Under the pieces are notes generated by a model. That model ran no database searches, was not told the DNA's origin, and saw nothing but the letters and a program-made list of their open reading frames with translations. A program made the translations under genes and the position numbers. This document shows, one piece after another, positions 1 to 10,559 of a stretch of 64,000 nucleotides of DNA. The DNA lies in contig BCLD01000003.1 in NCBI GenBank assembly GCA_001600875.1, positions 347,712-411,711 on the forward strand, read 5' to 3'. The number at the start of each line of letters is the position of its first letter. Position 1 is the first letter of the stretch. The stretch is from Solicoccozyma terricola. Taxonomy: Eukaryota > Basidiomycota > Tremellomycetes > Filobasidiales > Piskurozymaceae.

Positions 1-94
1 CTAACCCTAACCCTAACCCTAACCCTAACCCTAACCCTAACCCTAACCCTAACCCTAACCCTAACCCTAACCCTAACCCTAACCCTAACCCTAA
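1..94. repeat. Telomere tract (CCCTAA)n
   Basis: Perfect head-to-tail CTAACC units run from the first base to about 94, about 15 units. The C-rich strand reads 5' to 3' inward, so this is a genuine left chromosome end. The tract stops abruptly and the next base is already inside an integrase reading frame. No subtelomeric spacer is visible. Confidence 0.98.
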
Positions 95-1516
95 CTCGCC
101 CCCTCTGGAGAAGGAAAATGGGACCAAGTTTTTATCGTAACAGACAAGCTTACGAAACGCTCCCACTTCATACCCAGCAAGACTACGGACACGGCCACGG
201 ACACTGCAACGCGCTTCTTCACGAACATCGTACGCTTACATGGCCTGCCATCAGTCATCATATCCGACAGGGACGTCAAGTTCACCAGCCTCTTCTGGGC
301 GACACTCTTCGACACCTTCGGAACACGATTGGCTCTCTCCACCACATACCACCCTCAGACAGACGGACAATCCGAGAGGATGGTACGAACGTTCAAAGAG
401 ATGTTACGCCACTACATCTCTAACAAGCAAACGGACTGGACAGACCACATCGCCACACTGGAATTTGTGTACAACAATTCCGTACACGCCTCGACTGGCC
501 TTACGCCATTCGAACTCGATCTGGGTTGGCATCCATCCACCCCTCACACAGTCTCTCGCCCCGACGCTCGAAACGTCGCAGCAGTGGAGGACTTCCACGC
601 CACGCGTGATGCGATGCAAATCGCGGCGCAGGACGCTATCCTGAAATCGCAGGAACAGCAGGCACACCACCATAACAAAGGTCGCACCGATGCGATTTTC
701 AAGGTTGGAGACCTAGTATTACTTAGTAATAAGTACATCAGGCCTCCGCACTTACGAACAAAGGGCTCTCCAAAACTTCGCTCGAAGTTTATCGGACCTT
801 TTCCAATCATCAGGCAAGCTTCTTCAACCAGTTACGAACTTGACCTTCCCACCACAGTCAAATCACACCCAGTCATCAACATCGAATACCTCAAGCCGTA
901 TAACAGCACCCCTGCGAAGTTCGCTGGACGCGAACAGGCACCCCCGCCGCCTACGGAGAATCCAGATACGCAGGAGCTCGAATATACTGTCGATAGGATC
1001 GTTGATCACAGGACTCGCAACAAAAACATCGAATATCTCCTTCACTGGGAAGGATACGCGGACCATGACAACGAATGGCATCGCGGCACCAGCCTTCCAA
1101 ACCTCGAACACCTCATAGCGGATTACTGGAAGACCGCGAAAGCACCACCCAGGGTGGCAACTCGCTCGGGCGTTACGAACATCGTCAATAACCGAGGCAC
1201 AAGAATCTATCATATACAAGAGCCAACCTCTAGGCTCGGAAAAGGACAAGGAATAGGGGAAGAAAAGAAAAAAGGACTCGTCGTACTCCCACACGACGCC
1301 GGGAAATATCGAGGAACCGCAAGAGCCTTCACATACGCTCAAGCTCCTCGATCACCTGCCCGTGGCTTCGAGCGACCAACGCCACAAAGGGCCCACTCTC
1401 CGGAACCTCGTCGCACAAGCGATCGAGATCTTCGAGGATCGTACCGAGGAGGTGGAGGATCCTCATTTTCGCATCCTCGCGGCCAATCATCCCCCTGGTC
1501 AGGGCGCGCTCTTTAG
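95..1516 (+). pseudogene. Ty3/gypsy integrase with chromodomain, 5' cut by telomere
   Basis: The frame is open from base 95, right after the telomere, to the stop at 1516. It starts in the middle of the integrase core: the first catalytic Asp lies in FIVTDKLTKR, the second in ISDRDVKF, and the Glu in HPQTDGQSER. An SH3-like integrase tail (SKFIGPFPIIR) follows, then a chromodomain (YTVDRIVDHR...YLLHWEGY) of the kind that steers chromoviruses to marked chromatin. Gag, protease, RT and RNase H are missing, so the element cannot move on its own. The 3' end of this frame overlaps the last predicted exon of the antisense gene that follows. Confidence 0.93.
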
Positions 1517-2698
1517 CGACAGCCACCAACTCGGAAGTCAGCGTCCTTATGGACGGACTACCGCGGGCGAATCCTCGACAGAATCGGCTTTCCTTTTACG
1601 ACCTTCCCCACCCCCCACCCCATCCACCAAACCACCCTTCACCCCACCACTCTCGCTTTCCGCGAGCTCATCGATCTCGACTCCCTCGTCGATTTTCTCG
1701 GCCTCTACGACCTCCTCACCCCCCTCATTCTCTTCGGACTCCATGGGGTCGTCGACCTCCTCGCACCTCCCGGCATCCTCCCTCCTCGCGAAGGGGCTCA
1801 CCCTGTCTTTTAGGCCATAGGATAATTCGACATCTCCACGGACGAACTCCTCCGAGAAGACATCCCCCCACTCGCTCTCGAATGACCCAAGCTCGGGACT
1901 CATCCTCTCCGAAGGCTGAGACTCCAACTCAGTAGGGGTACTCGCCTTGAAAACTTTCGGCGGCGAAGCAGGCCTCACGGGGACCACCGACGAGCTCGAG
2001 GTCGGGACATTCGGGCTCACGACAGCGTTGGCTGGAGCGGACGAACTCACGACAGCTTTGGCTGGAGTCGATTTTTTGGCCTTAACGACGGGAGCGAACT
2101 TGAACTCGCCGGTATCGCGCGCTTCGATCAGTTCGGGCCTCAAGGTACACCTCTGGCTCGAATATTGGCACACCATGCAGTGTACTCGGCCGAGAGCGAC
2201 CTATGCCAACTTTATCAGCTCGCTGCGACACATACACCGAGGACACGACCAACACGTACGAGGCACACCCTCGTCACCTTCGAAGCTTGGGAACAATGCG
2301 CGCAAGCTCGCGGCGCTATCACGACCACCAAGTCGCCTCGATTCCAGTCAGCGAGGAACTTAATACGATTCTTGCCCTAGGGAACATGGGACAGGGCATC
2401 AGGACCATTCACAACTGGTCATCCTGACGCAGGAACTTACCTGATTACCGGACAACGCCTGATCCACCACCGTCCTCCACACATTCTCGACGAATAACTG
2501 CCTTCGTGTGGCAGCATCGAGAGGACCCTTATCGACATCGATGACGGTAACGGGGACCTTGTTTTTCGAGGGTCGAGGAGCGGATCGAGGAGCGGATCGA
2601 GGGATCTGGGACATACGGCACGCGGTCTTCGATTCAGCTAATTGGTTCTCTAAGATACTGCGTCGAACCGACAAAAAACTCATCCGAGGCGGGAACAT
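1329..2698 (-). CDS. Antisense accessory gene of the telomeric Ty3/gypsy element, six-Cys protein
   Basis: The predicted gene runs leftward, tail-to-tail with the integrase. Exon 1 is 2441-2698 (86 codons; the start could be a later Met), exon 2 is 2260-2376 and exon 3 is 2200 to about 1548. All three join in phase 0 with donors GTAAGT and GTACGT. A last exon at about 1513-1329 would need a very short intron (about 32 nt) and is uncertain. The joined protein has a basic N-terminal half, then cysteines spaced C-x2-C-x9-C-x8-C-x2-C-x6-C (CAHC in exon 2, HCMVC in exon 3). After these come a Ser/Ala/Pro/Glu-rich stretch, a KRK patch and a leucine-rich end. I do not recognise a named family. The six-Cys spacing resembles Zn2Cys6 clusters, and the position matches the antisense gene of the element at 34,992-43,273. 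DNA binding is an inference. Confidence 0.6.
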
Positions 2699-2985
2699 AC
2701 CTCAACCTCGACTCGACCCTTCTTCGGGGTCGACATCACAGCCTTCAACGCGGCTGGGGGCTTCCCGACCATGGTTGGCATTGCAACCACTCGCCTCTAC
2801 AACATAACAACGCTACTTAGCAACCAAAAAACAGGAAATTCTCGCTTTACAGCAACCACCAAACTCACAGTCGTCGCCGGACTCGCACCAGCACCTACTA
2901 CCTCGACCGCAGCCGATGATGATCCCGAAGGGATCGCGATGGCCTCGTCGAGGCCTCGAGGAGGTTGAGTCGCCACGGCGAGTGA

Positions 2986-3495
2986 TGTAAGGATACGACC
3001 AATCCACTCGACACTGGACGCNTCATCTCTCGTATGGCCTCGTACGGCCTCAGCCCCTACGCGTCTACATCCGGATTGGGATACGAATCCTTACTCGACT
3101 TAACTCTATTTCTTTCGCTCTCCTCTTACGCCTCTTGGACTAATCGGGCTTCCTCGATTACAATCGACGCCCCTCGATTGTAAACGACGGATCTCTCTTA
3201 CAATCGACGGACATCTCTAGAAACCGACGGATCTCTCTAGATATCGATGGGTTGCTCTAGGACAGTTAAGACACTCTTATTCTCCTTTCGCGCTTCGAGA
3301 TATCGCCACTATCCGATATCTCTCTTCATTGTTCTTTACTATCGTTTTACTATAAAGAGCGCTCCCTTACGGACCTCTTCTCTCTATTGTAATTCACCCT
3401 GTTAATGCATCGCATTCCACGACACTACATTTGCCCCTCGCATCTCGACTAATCGTATATCGACTTAGGCTCGCTACCTAACCACTCATACTACA
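2986..3495. repeat. Probable 3' LTR of the telomeric Ty3/gypsy element
   Basis: The AT-richer non-coding stretch after the antisense gene begins TGTAAGGATACG and ends CATACTACA, giving TGTA/TACA ends. Inside are degenerate tandem units containing CGACGGATCTCTCT (about 3,180-3,250). The opposite LTR is lost at the telomere, so no repeat pair or target duplication can confirm the limits. The boundaries are a best guess. Confidence 0.4.
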
Positions 3496-3639
3496 TTAGA
3501 TCATCGGATCCCAGCGTTACTTAGTGAGTAGAAGGGATAGATCTGAAACTAACTTGCGTGAGTTCCCGAATACAGTCATAGCAGTCCTCTTCGGATCAAG
3601 CCTTTTAGTCCTATCTCGTGATACGAGGAGTCCGAAAGC

Positions 3640-4850
3640 CGCTAAGTCCACGAAGAAAGACCAGCACCTGACAATGCCCGCAATGGCAAAATCTGATGCG
3701 TCTGTTTCCAGAATGAGAGGTTTGTCTGGATCAAAGTGATAGAGCAGTCCATCGGATAAGAATGCATTCTTGAGTTGTTGGAATGACTTCTCTTCCTTGT
3801 CCTTCCCATCGAAGATAAGTCCTTTCCGAGTTAATTGTGTAAGAGGATGAGCGATGCTTGAATAATTCCTGATGAACCGTCAGTAGAAATTTGCAAAGCC
3901 TAGGAAGGCTCGGACATTGTGAAGAGTCTTGGGTGTGGGCCAGTTGAGTACCGTTTCAACCTTGGCCTTGTCCATCTTGATACCATCTGGAGCCACAACA
4001 AAACCCAAGAATTCCACCTCTGTAGTATGGAACTCACACTTCTCTGCCTTGGCATACAGTCCTGCCCCACGCAAGCGTTGTAATACCTTTGTGACATGTG
4101 CTTTGTGTTCTCCTAGAGAGTTGGAATAGATGAGGATGTCATCCAGATAGCAGATGACAAATTTGTCCACCATATCCGTGAAATGGTGGTTCATGAGGTG
4201 TTGAAAGGTTGCTGGTGCATTGGTTAGGCCAAAAGGCATCACGAGGTACTCAAAGAGTCCATACCATGTCCTGAAGGCTGTCTTCCATTCTTCACCCTCA
4301 GCAATCCTGAGGAGATTGTATGCTCCGCGGAGATCTTTCTTGGTGTAATACTTTGCCTGACGCAGTCTGTCCAGTAGTTCTGCAATCAGTGGGAGCGGAT
4401 ACCGATTCTTGATTGTGATCTTGTTGAGACCCCGGTAATCCACACAAAGTCTGAGGCTTCCATCCTTCTTTTTGACGAAGAGGATTGGTGCAGCCGCTGG
4501 TGACTCTGAAGGGATGAACCCTTCTTTAGGTTCTCCTCCAGATAGTCCTTGAGTGCTTTAAGTTCCATTTCTGATAAGGAATAGATTGGGCCAAAGGGAG
4601 GTGTCTTTCCCTCCTCAATGGGAATAGTGTGATCAAAGGGGCAGTGCGGAGGAAGTGTATCCTCCCGTTCTTTGCTGAAAACATCCAGATACGTGTGATA
4701 GTCTGCAGGGACCATATCACAATCGTCCCTAGGACCAGATTGATTGTCTTGCTTAGCATTTGATGCTAACAAGGGAGAATCATGATAATCCTGCGCTGCC
4801 TTCGTTACAGCCAGGTGGAAGCCAGAAGAGGCCGGTTGTCAGGTGCCAGA
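3640..4850 (-). pseudogene. Ty3/gypsy reverse transcriptase / RNase H fragment
   Basis: Reading leftward from about 4,772 there is a pre-RT segment ([14 protein letters not shown]), then after a frameshift near 4,525 the RT core: [36 protein letters not shown] and the active site YLDD ([12 protein letters not shown]). The frame is broken by TGA in FANFY(stop)RFIRNYS, where a conserved Arg codon (CGA) is expected. RNase H begins with LETDASDFAIAG and dies near 3,640. Gag, protease, integrase and LTRs are absent. It belongs to a different lineage from the intact element at 34,992-43,273, whose active site is YMDD. Confidence 0.9.
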
Positions 4851-4859
4851 TCTTCAGGG

Positions 4860-6415
4860 CTACGAGGATTCTACGAAGAATCGGTGGCCGGAGATGTGAT
4901 ATGGCAGGTGACGGATAATCGGGCCTCTCGCAGTTGGATTCAGATCTACAGCTAAGTCGAGCGAAGAGATGAAGACAGCGGGGAAGATTCGGGCTTGAAG
5001 AAAGGAGCGAGATGTGTGTGTGTGTGTGTGTGTGTGTCGAGGACCGAAAAGGGTAGCTAATCCTAGGGCCGATCGATAAGATGCGCAGACGATGTATCGG
5101 CGTGAGAATGTCTCTCTAATACAAGGTGAGGAAAGAGGGAAAGCCATCTGTCGAAGGACAGGGCTCTCGTATATGTACATGTTTGCATCGGCAAGATATT
5201 CAGAAAGAAAGGAAGAAAGAAAGAAAGAGAGAGCGGGCTGGCTGTTTGCCCGAGCAGCCAATCGGCGAGCGCAGCGATGATGGTGTTAATCTGGCGAAGT
5301 CCATCCGTCGGCGATGATATGGCTAAGTCCTTCCATCGGTCACTACGTCCATCCATCGGCGAGTAAGACGGGCCTGATGTTCGACGTATGCCCGGACGTT
5401 CGTGAGGAGCCGAATGTCAGAGACTTGAGCACCGCGGATGGAGGATCGGTGATGGGGAATCCGCGGAACGGTGCGGATTCGGGCCTGAGAAGGTCGTATC
5501 CTTACACACTGCGTGCCTTCTCGCCTTCTCTTGCCCACCCCGTCTGCAGCATGACCATCCCTGCTGCTCGTTGGAAAATGTCACCACCAAGCTTGCCAAT
5601 ACCAGGAATGACCTCTGAGTCGGACTTGTACGCGCCGAGCAGGGTGCCGGGGGCATGCTGTCCCGCTGTTGCTGACTCGGTCATAGTGGGCTTTCTTTTC
5701 GACGGACATAGTTGTGGGTCGCGGTGGTCGATCGCAATTAGTGGCCGGTGGCATGCTTCAGGCGCTTTGGCGACATAAGGGAAGCGCAGTGCTCTGACGT
5801 CAGCTCATTCTTTCATCATGGCTTGATGCTGATCCTGTTTGCTTGAGTGCTTGGAGGCGCTGATACGATAGCTCCTTGATGTCTACATCGCTGAATATCT
5901 TGAAGAACTCCTTCTTGAATGTCTCAGGGACCTTAGGACTATCACAAGGACTTGACTAGGAACTGGAGGCCACTTGTCTCTTGCTGACTAAGAGTTGCCT
6001 TGCCAGATATAACCGACCTGATGCCCCTGCTACCTCTTTCGAAGAGGTAGAGACAGTGAGCGATCTCCTGTCCAGTTCCAATCCACATATGCTGGCTAGC
6101 CGGCACTGCCCAATTATGACGCCTCTGTGCAACGTGCAATCGAAGTAGAGTTCTCGTTTCAGAGCTTGCGCTGCATCTGGCAGCGAAAGACAGTAGGTAT
6201 GTGATGCAAAGAACAATGAGTGCCAGCATCAGTCGCCTGACATCGGACATGCCGCAGTCGGGCGGCTGGACTATTGCTCCAGCTCCCGGTTGTCGGCCAG
6301 GTCGTGTAAGAAACACGTGTCTTCCCAATTCGATCCCGACCGGATTCATCCTGAAGCTCACAATTCCGAACTTTCTTCCTGGATCTTCCATACAACTTTC
6401 CTAATCTTCTATACC
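4860..6415. other. Subtelomeric spacer without a convincing gene
   Basis: There are overlapping open frames on both strands but none with a recognisable domain. The stretch holds a (TG)n microsatellite at 5013-5037 and a purine-rich GAAA/GGAA run near 5200-5233. The final part is the upstream region of the hydrolase starting at 6416. Confidence 0.6.
5502..5684 (-). CDS. Possible first exon of an unknown gene
   Basis: A 60-codon frame beginning MTESATAGQHAPG and containing IPGIGKLGGDIFQR reads like a soluble N-terminal exon. It ends at a good donor, GTAAGGATACG. I could not find convincing later exons to the left, so this may be a gene remnant or chance. No function is proposed. Confidence 0.2.
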   Translation of the reverse strand: MTESATAGQHAPGTLLGAYKSDSEVIPGIGKLGGDIFQRAAGMVMLQTGWAREGEKARSV

Positions 6416-7249
6416 ATGGCATCCCAGAGCAAGCCCAACATAGTCTTTATCCCGGGTGCGTGGCACGATTCGACAGTGTATGCTCTGTTGCTCCCTGCTC
6501 TACGACTGGCCGACTATCGTCTGTTCATGGTCGACCTGCCGTCAGTGGGCGCAGAAACGCCGTGTACATCGATCTCAGACGATATCGCTGCTGTCCGCAA
6601 AGTAGTTCAAGCAGCGATTGATGATAGAGGTGGATCTGACGTCCTTGTCGTTCTCCACTCATATGGTGGTTTGCCCGGCAGCTCCGCGTTGAGAGGATTG
6701 GCCAGGGGTGAGGTGGAAGGGAAGGGAGGCGTTGTGCATCTGCTCTATATCGCCGCTTATGTCCTGGAGGAGGGAGTAGCAACCGGTGACATCAAGGGAG
6801 ATGGAGAGGTCAGGGATCCTGGTGCTCCGTCCAGGTTCTATATCGAGGTGAATCTTCGTGCTGGCAGGCCACGGCTAGGCACGTTATTAGCTTACCCATT
6901 TGTTCACTCTCAGGGGGATCGTATCTACGTCGTTCCTAACCAGGCTTCGGACATGTTTTACCACGATGTTGCTCCCGAACTACAAGCCAAGGCTATCGCA
7001 TCTCTCAAGCATCACTCTCTGCCAACTTTCTCCTCGCCGGCAACATATGCGGCTTGGAAGTACATCCCTTCCACGTACCTGTTCTGCAGTGAGGACCGAA
7101 TCCTGCCATTTAGTGTGCAAAAACAGATGGTAGATGATTCAGGAGTCAGATTCAACAGGGAGTGCCTGGCGGCAAGTCATTCACCATTCCTTAGCCAGCC
7201 TGAAGCAGTCGTTGCATGTATACGCCGAGCTGCTGGTGAGGATGTATAG
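6416..7249 (+). CDS. Alpha/beta hydrolase (AB hydrolase 6-like)
   Basis: The start ATG at 6416 follows a pyrimidine-rich leader. The protein opens with SKPNIVFIPGAWHDS, the oxyanion-side HG-type loop of alpha/beta hydrolases. The nucleophile elbow is LHSYGG, the acid is CSEDRILP and the His is AASHSPF, so the triad is complete. An in-frame 66-nt stretch, 6848-6913 (GTGAAT...CTCTCAG), is very likely a phase-0 intron. Removing it brings IE next to GDRIYVV, as expected for the family, and gives 255 aa instead of 277. Such cytosolic enzymes hydrolyse esters, lactones or amides. The substrate cannot be read from sequence. Confidence 0.88.
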   Translation: MASQSKPNIVFIPGAWHDSTVYALLLPALRLADYRLFMVDLPSVGAETPCTSISDDIAAVRKVVQAAIDDRGGSDVLVVLHSYGGLPGSSALRGLARGEVEGKGGVVHLLYIAAYVLEEGVATGDIKGDGEVRDPGAPSRFYIEVNLRAGRPRLGTLLAYPFVHSQGDRIYVVPNQASDMFYHDVAPELQAKAIASLKHHSLPTFSSPATYAAWKYIPSTYLFCSEDRILPFSVQKQMVDDSGVRFNRECLAASHSPFLSQPEAVVACIRRAAGEDV

Positions 7250-7279
7250 AATAGATGTATTAATATTTACAGGGCATAT

Positions 7280-7443
7280 TTGACACATTCGACGTTATGG
7301 TATTGCTCTCTGCTTTGCAAAACGTCTCATGTATGACTGGTTTGAACGTCGCAGCAAGTCCACAAATCGAGCGCTCGTGAATACGACCTCGTAGGTGTCC
7401 CTAGGTAAAGGCTTGGTGAGCAGGTCCGCGAGGTTGTCGGCTG
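7280..7443 (-). pseudogene. Ty1/copia pol C-terminal fragment
   Basis: Reverse-strand translation gives SADNLADLLTKPLPRDTYE, the hallmark end of copia RNase H (ADxLTKxLP), followed by about 30 residues and a TAA near 7283. Only this tail remains. It abuts the telomere-like repeat at 7446. Confidence 0.82.
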
Positions 7444-7445
7444 AT

Positions 7446-7467
7446 GGGGTTAGGGGTTAGGGGTTAA
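7446..7467. repeat. Short interstitial telomere-like repeat
   Basis: Three units of GGGGTTA(G) occur directly at the broken end of the copia fragment. The G-rich strand is on +, opposite to the terminal tract at 1-94. This looks like a scar of end healing or telomeric DNA captured during break repair. Confidence 0.65.
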
Positions 7468-7886
7468 GAGATAGATAATCCTCAATGGAGTCTGCTTAAC
7501 TTCGATGTCGTTTGTGTTTGGTGACCTCATGTTGCTTCGGCAAATTTTTTGATGGCGGGGGGTATGGAGAAGTTCGTGAATGGGGAAAAGTGCATTGGCG
7601 AAGGGGAATTAGCCCGTTATTTATCGGCAGTACTACTTGTTACGTTCGTGAAATCAGAGATGGTACATGGCTCCTTGTTGGAATGAAGTGTGCCTCCGCG
7701 GTGCTCTACATACCTTCCTCCGAAGTTCGGAAACTCATTCAGCTGCAGGATCGCATTTTACGAGTCTCCGGTCGGGGGTTGAATGCGGACATCTCCGAAT
7801 CCTGTAAGAACGCCGAGCAGATTAAATGGTTGGTTGTAAACGAAAGACGGATTGCACCACACACCCAACCTCCTGATAGTTGTAAA

Positions 7887-10227
7887 ATGCACGCATTCAG
7901 ACCTGTTAAAGGTGTCGTTAGGCAAGCAGCAGTGGTTGCCTCACGACCCCGGTTCGCGAGCCAACGCAAGGTCTTTCAGATCGCGAACTTTGGTCATGCG
8001 GCGCTCAAACATCATGCAGATGGGAACTTCGGAAAACAAGCGATGGGGACGTCCCTCGCTGTTGGGGCAGTATTGATCAGCAGCTTGGTCAGTGATCGAG
8101 ATTGGATGTACACAAATCCAACTTCAACATACTAAGCTGGTTTGATTAGATTTACTGGAACAGTATTACTGCCCAAGCAGAACAGAAGAATGACATTGTG
8201 CAGCGAGAGTCTGAGAAGTTGATTACGGCCAGCGACTTGGCCCAACACACAAATTCTGACTCGTGCTGGGTAGTCATCGATGGCGATGTATGGGAGTGAA
8301 TCTCTCCCCGGGGAGTGATGTTACAAGGTGGGCTGATCATGGGTATTCGCCTACTGCAGCGTCACAGAATTTCTTAGCAGTCATGTATTGCAAACCATCT
8401 CATCTCATTGTGCCAGAGTGATCGTTGGCTGATGTCTCCTGTTTACAGGCTGCAGGTGCTGCTGCAATTGTGGAACATGGCGGCAAGGATATAAGGTGAG
8501 TTCAAGTTCAAGTCAACTATCGTGCTTCAATAGCTGACAACCAACCATTTAGTGCTTTATTTAATTGTTTGCATCCCGCTGGGACTTTGACAAAAACACT
8601 TAGCCCTTCCAAGGCCATTGGAAGGGCCGACGCCAGCTCCGGCATTTTGGTCGTAAATGCAGGGGCAGAGGACGAGATTGAGAGTCGAAGGCACGATCTC
8701 ATACCTGTTGAAGCTGTTATGAACCTCAATCAATTCGAGGTGTTGGCCAAAGAAGTTTTACTGGAGGATAGTCGTGCTTTTGGTTATATCAGCTCCTATG
8801 CTGATGATGGTTACAGTGAGTTTACTCTTTTAATATCATTCGTACTTTACATATTGCGACCACTTGGCTCATCTAATAAACTGCTAGCATTTAACTCGAC
8901 TCTGGATTCTTTCAAGCACATCCGGTTTGTTCCTCGCGTAGCCGTGCCAGTTGGCAATCTGGTCACGGCAACCAAATACATCGCCGCCAAAGAGACGATC
9001 CCAATCCCCCTCTTCATCAGCCCCACTGCTCAAAATCGACAAGCTCATCCAGATGGAGAATTGAATTCACTGAAAGCAGCTGCTGATGCTTCAATCCCTC
9101 AAGGCGTCTCCGGCGGGTCATCATGGAAAATCACAGACCTTTTGAAAGAGCGAGACCAACTGGCGAAAGAAGGGAAAGGTAGAGCTCCGATTTGGTGGCA
9201 ACATTATGTTCGCTCGGAAAGGTCAGATACGGCAAAGTTGATCAAAGAAGCTGTCGGTGCTGGGGCGGATGCTGTGATCATAACCTTGGATACGATTACG
9301 ATTGGGAATAGAGAATCGGATCGAAGGGTGAAGAAAGATTTTAAGAAAGGAGAGAGTGCGATTACCATGGGTATAGCAGGTAACAGAGCAGGCTTGTATG
9401 ACGGTCAGTCAAATGATGAGAGGAGCCTCAAATGCGATCGAGCGGAGGGCTGACGTTGGCTTCTCTAATGAACAGCCAACCTCTCCTGGAAAGATATCCA
9501 ATGGATCCAAAGTCTAGTACCTGGCACTCCCATACTTGTGAAAGGGGTAACCTGTGTCGAAGATGTCCAGTTGGCGAAGAATGCTGGGGCAGCGGGTGTG
9601 ATCATCTCAAATCATGGAGTGAGTGGCCGCCAACCCTTTGAAGGGTAGATTTTTCAATGATTGATGTCTCCTTTGTTACGATGCCTCAATAGGGACGTCA
9701 ACTGGATTATGCTGTGAGCTTTCAAATGTGCGAAGTCGTTTTATTGCTTCTAACTAGCTGGCCACCTTGTGAATAGCCACCTCCCATGGCAACTCTTTTA
9801 CGCTTACACCAAGAGAAACCACACCTGCTAAAGGACAGACACTTTGATGTTTTCATTGACGGTGGTTTCAGACGAGGTACAGAGTAAGTTGTAATCGATG
9901 CAGGTGATGCTGTTCCATTCGCCAATTCACGTCTTGTAAAATACAGTGTTTTGAAAGCTCTTTGCCTTGGAGTCAAGGGAGTAGGGCTAGGTCGTGTTCC
10001 CTTGTACGCTTCAGCTTGTTACGGCGAAGAGGGAGTCAAGAGAGCGTTGCAAAGTAAATACGTCTCTGTTCTCCTCTCCCAGGGCGATACTGACCGGAAA
10101 ACGTGTTTGCGTAGTCATGAAGCAAGAGATACATACAGGCATGAGATTACTCGGAGCGCCTACAATTTCTGATTTGAAACCGGAAATGCTTGAGATTATG
10201 GATGGGCTCATTGGGAAACAACTGTAA
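7887..10227 (+). CDS. Flavocytochrome b2-like L-lactate / 2-hydroxyacid dehydrogenase
   Basis: Predicted exons: 7887-8087, 8150-8295, an unclear segment, 8449-8495, 8553-8815, 8888-9403, 9476-9618, 9693-9713, 9777-9883, 9947-10053 and 10115-10227. The start gives a basic, Arg-rich mitochondrial presequence and a hydrophobic segment ([13 protein letters not shown]), as in intermembrane-space cytochrome b2. A cytochrome b5 domain starts at [11 protein letters not shown]. The FMN domain follows, with D in TLDTITIG, K in LVKGVT, the catalytic His in ISNHG and Arg in GRQLDYA, then DGGFRRGTD and GLGRV. Odd points: between 8296 and 8448 I cannot recover the haem motif HPGG or a clean reading frame, and the Tyr of the usual NLYDFE is Asn here (NLNQFE). 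The dehydrogenase half looks intact, but electron transfer through haem is doubtful. Substrate is inferred as L-lactate or a similar hydroxyacid. Confidence 0.85.
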
Positions 10228-10559
10228 TATTTTGGATATGTTGATTTTCTGGTTCGCTTGGCAAACCCCGTGGTTTGTAAACCAAGATTGACAATATTTG
10301 GCATAGTCGGCGCTGGACTGTCGGCCATCCGAGATCAATTCTGGGATCACTGTTGTATGACCTTAGAGTAGAGGTGTGGGATATGTCGAAGGTATTAGGA
10401 GTCCAGATGATAAGTTTTGACCTTGGGAGCAATGATATGAATACATGGATGAGAATATGAAGTTGCGTGTGGCCAGGTAGAAGCACATGTCGCCACTTTT
10501 GTTCAACGCGTTGGTCATTGTCATGGGTCATCCACAAGTATCAAATCGACAGAATAGAG
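10228..10559. other. Convergent intergenic spacer
   Basis: This lies between the stop of the b2-like gene and the gene remnant on the opposite strand. It is AT-rich and I see no coding signal. It probably holds the 3' untranslated region of the b2-like gene. Confidence 0.5.

Noticed and set aside
118..644. Overlapping forward frames in the integrase region
   Set aside because: They are out of frame with the integrase, which is open from base 95 and has clear motifs.
5487..5503. TGTAAGGATACGACC on the minus strand matches the start of the putative LTR at 2986
   Set aside because: The match stops after about 15 bases and no further LTR similarity follows, so chance cannot be excluded.
5314..5778. 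154-codon forward frame in the subtelomeric spacer
   Set aside because: No domain or splice structure; composition looks like random open frame in GC-rich DNA.
7512..7886. N-terminal extension of the b2-like reading frame
   Set aside because: The Met at 7887 gives a proper mitochondrial presequence; upstream residues are not protein-like for this family.
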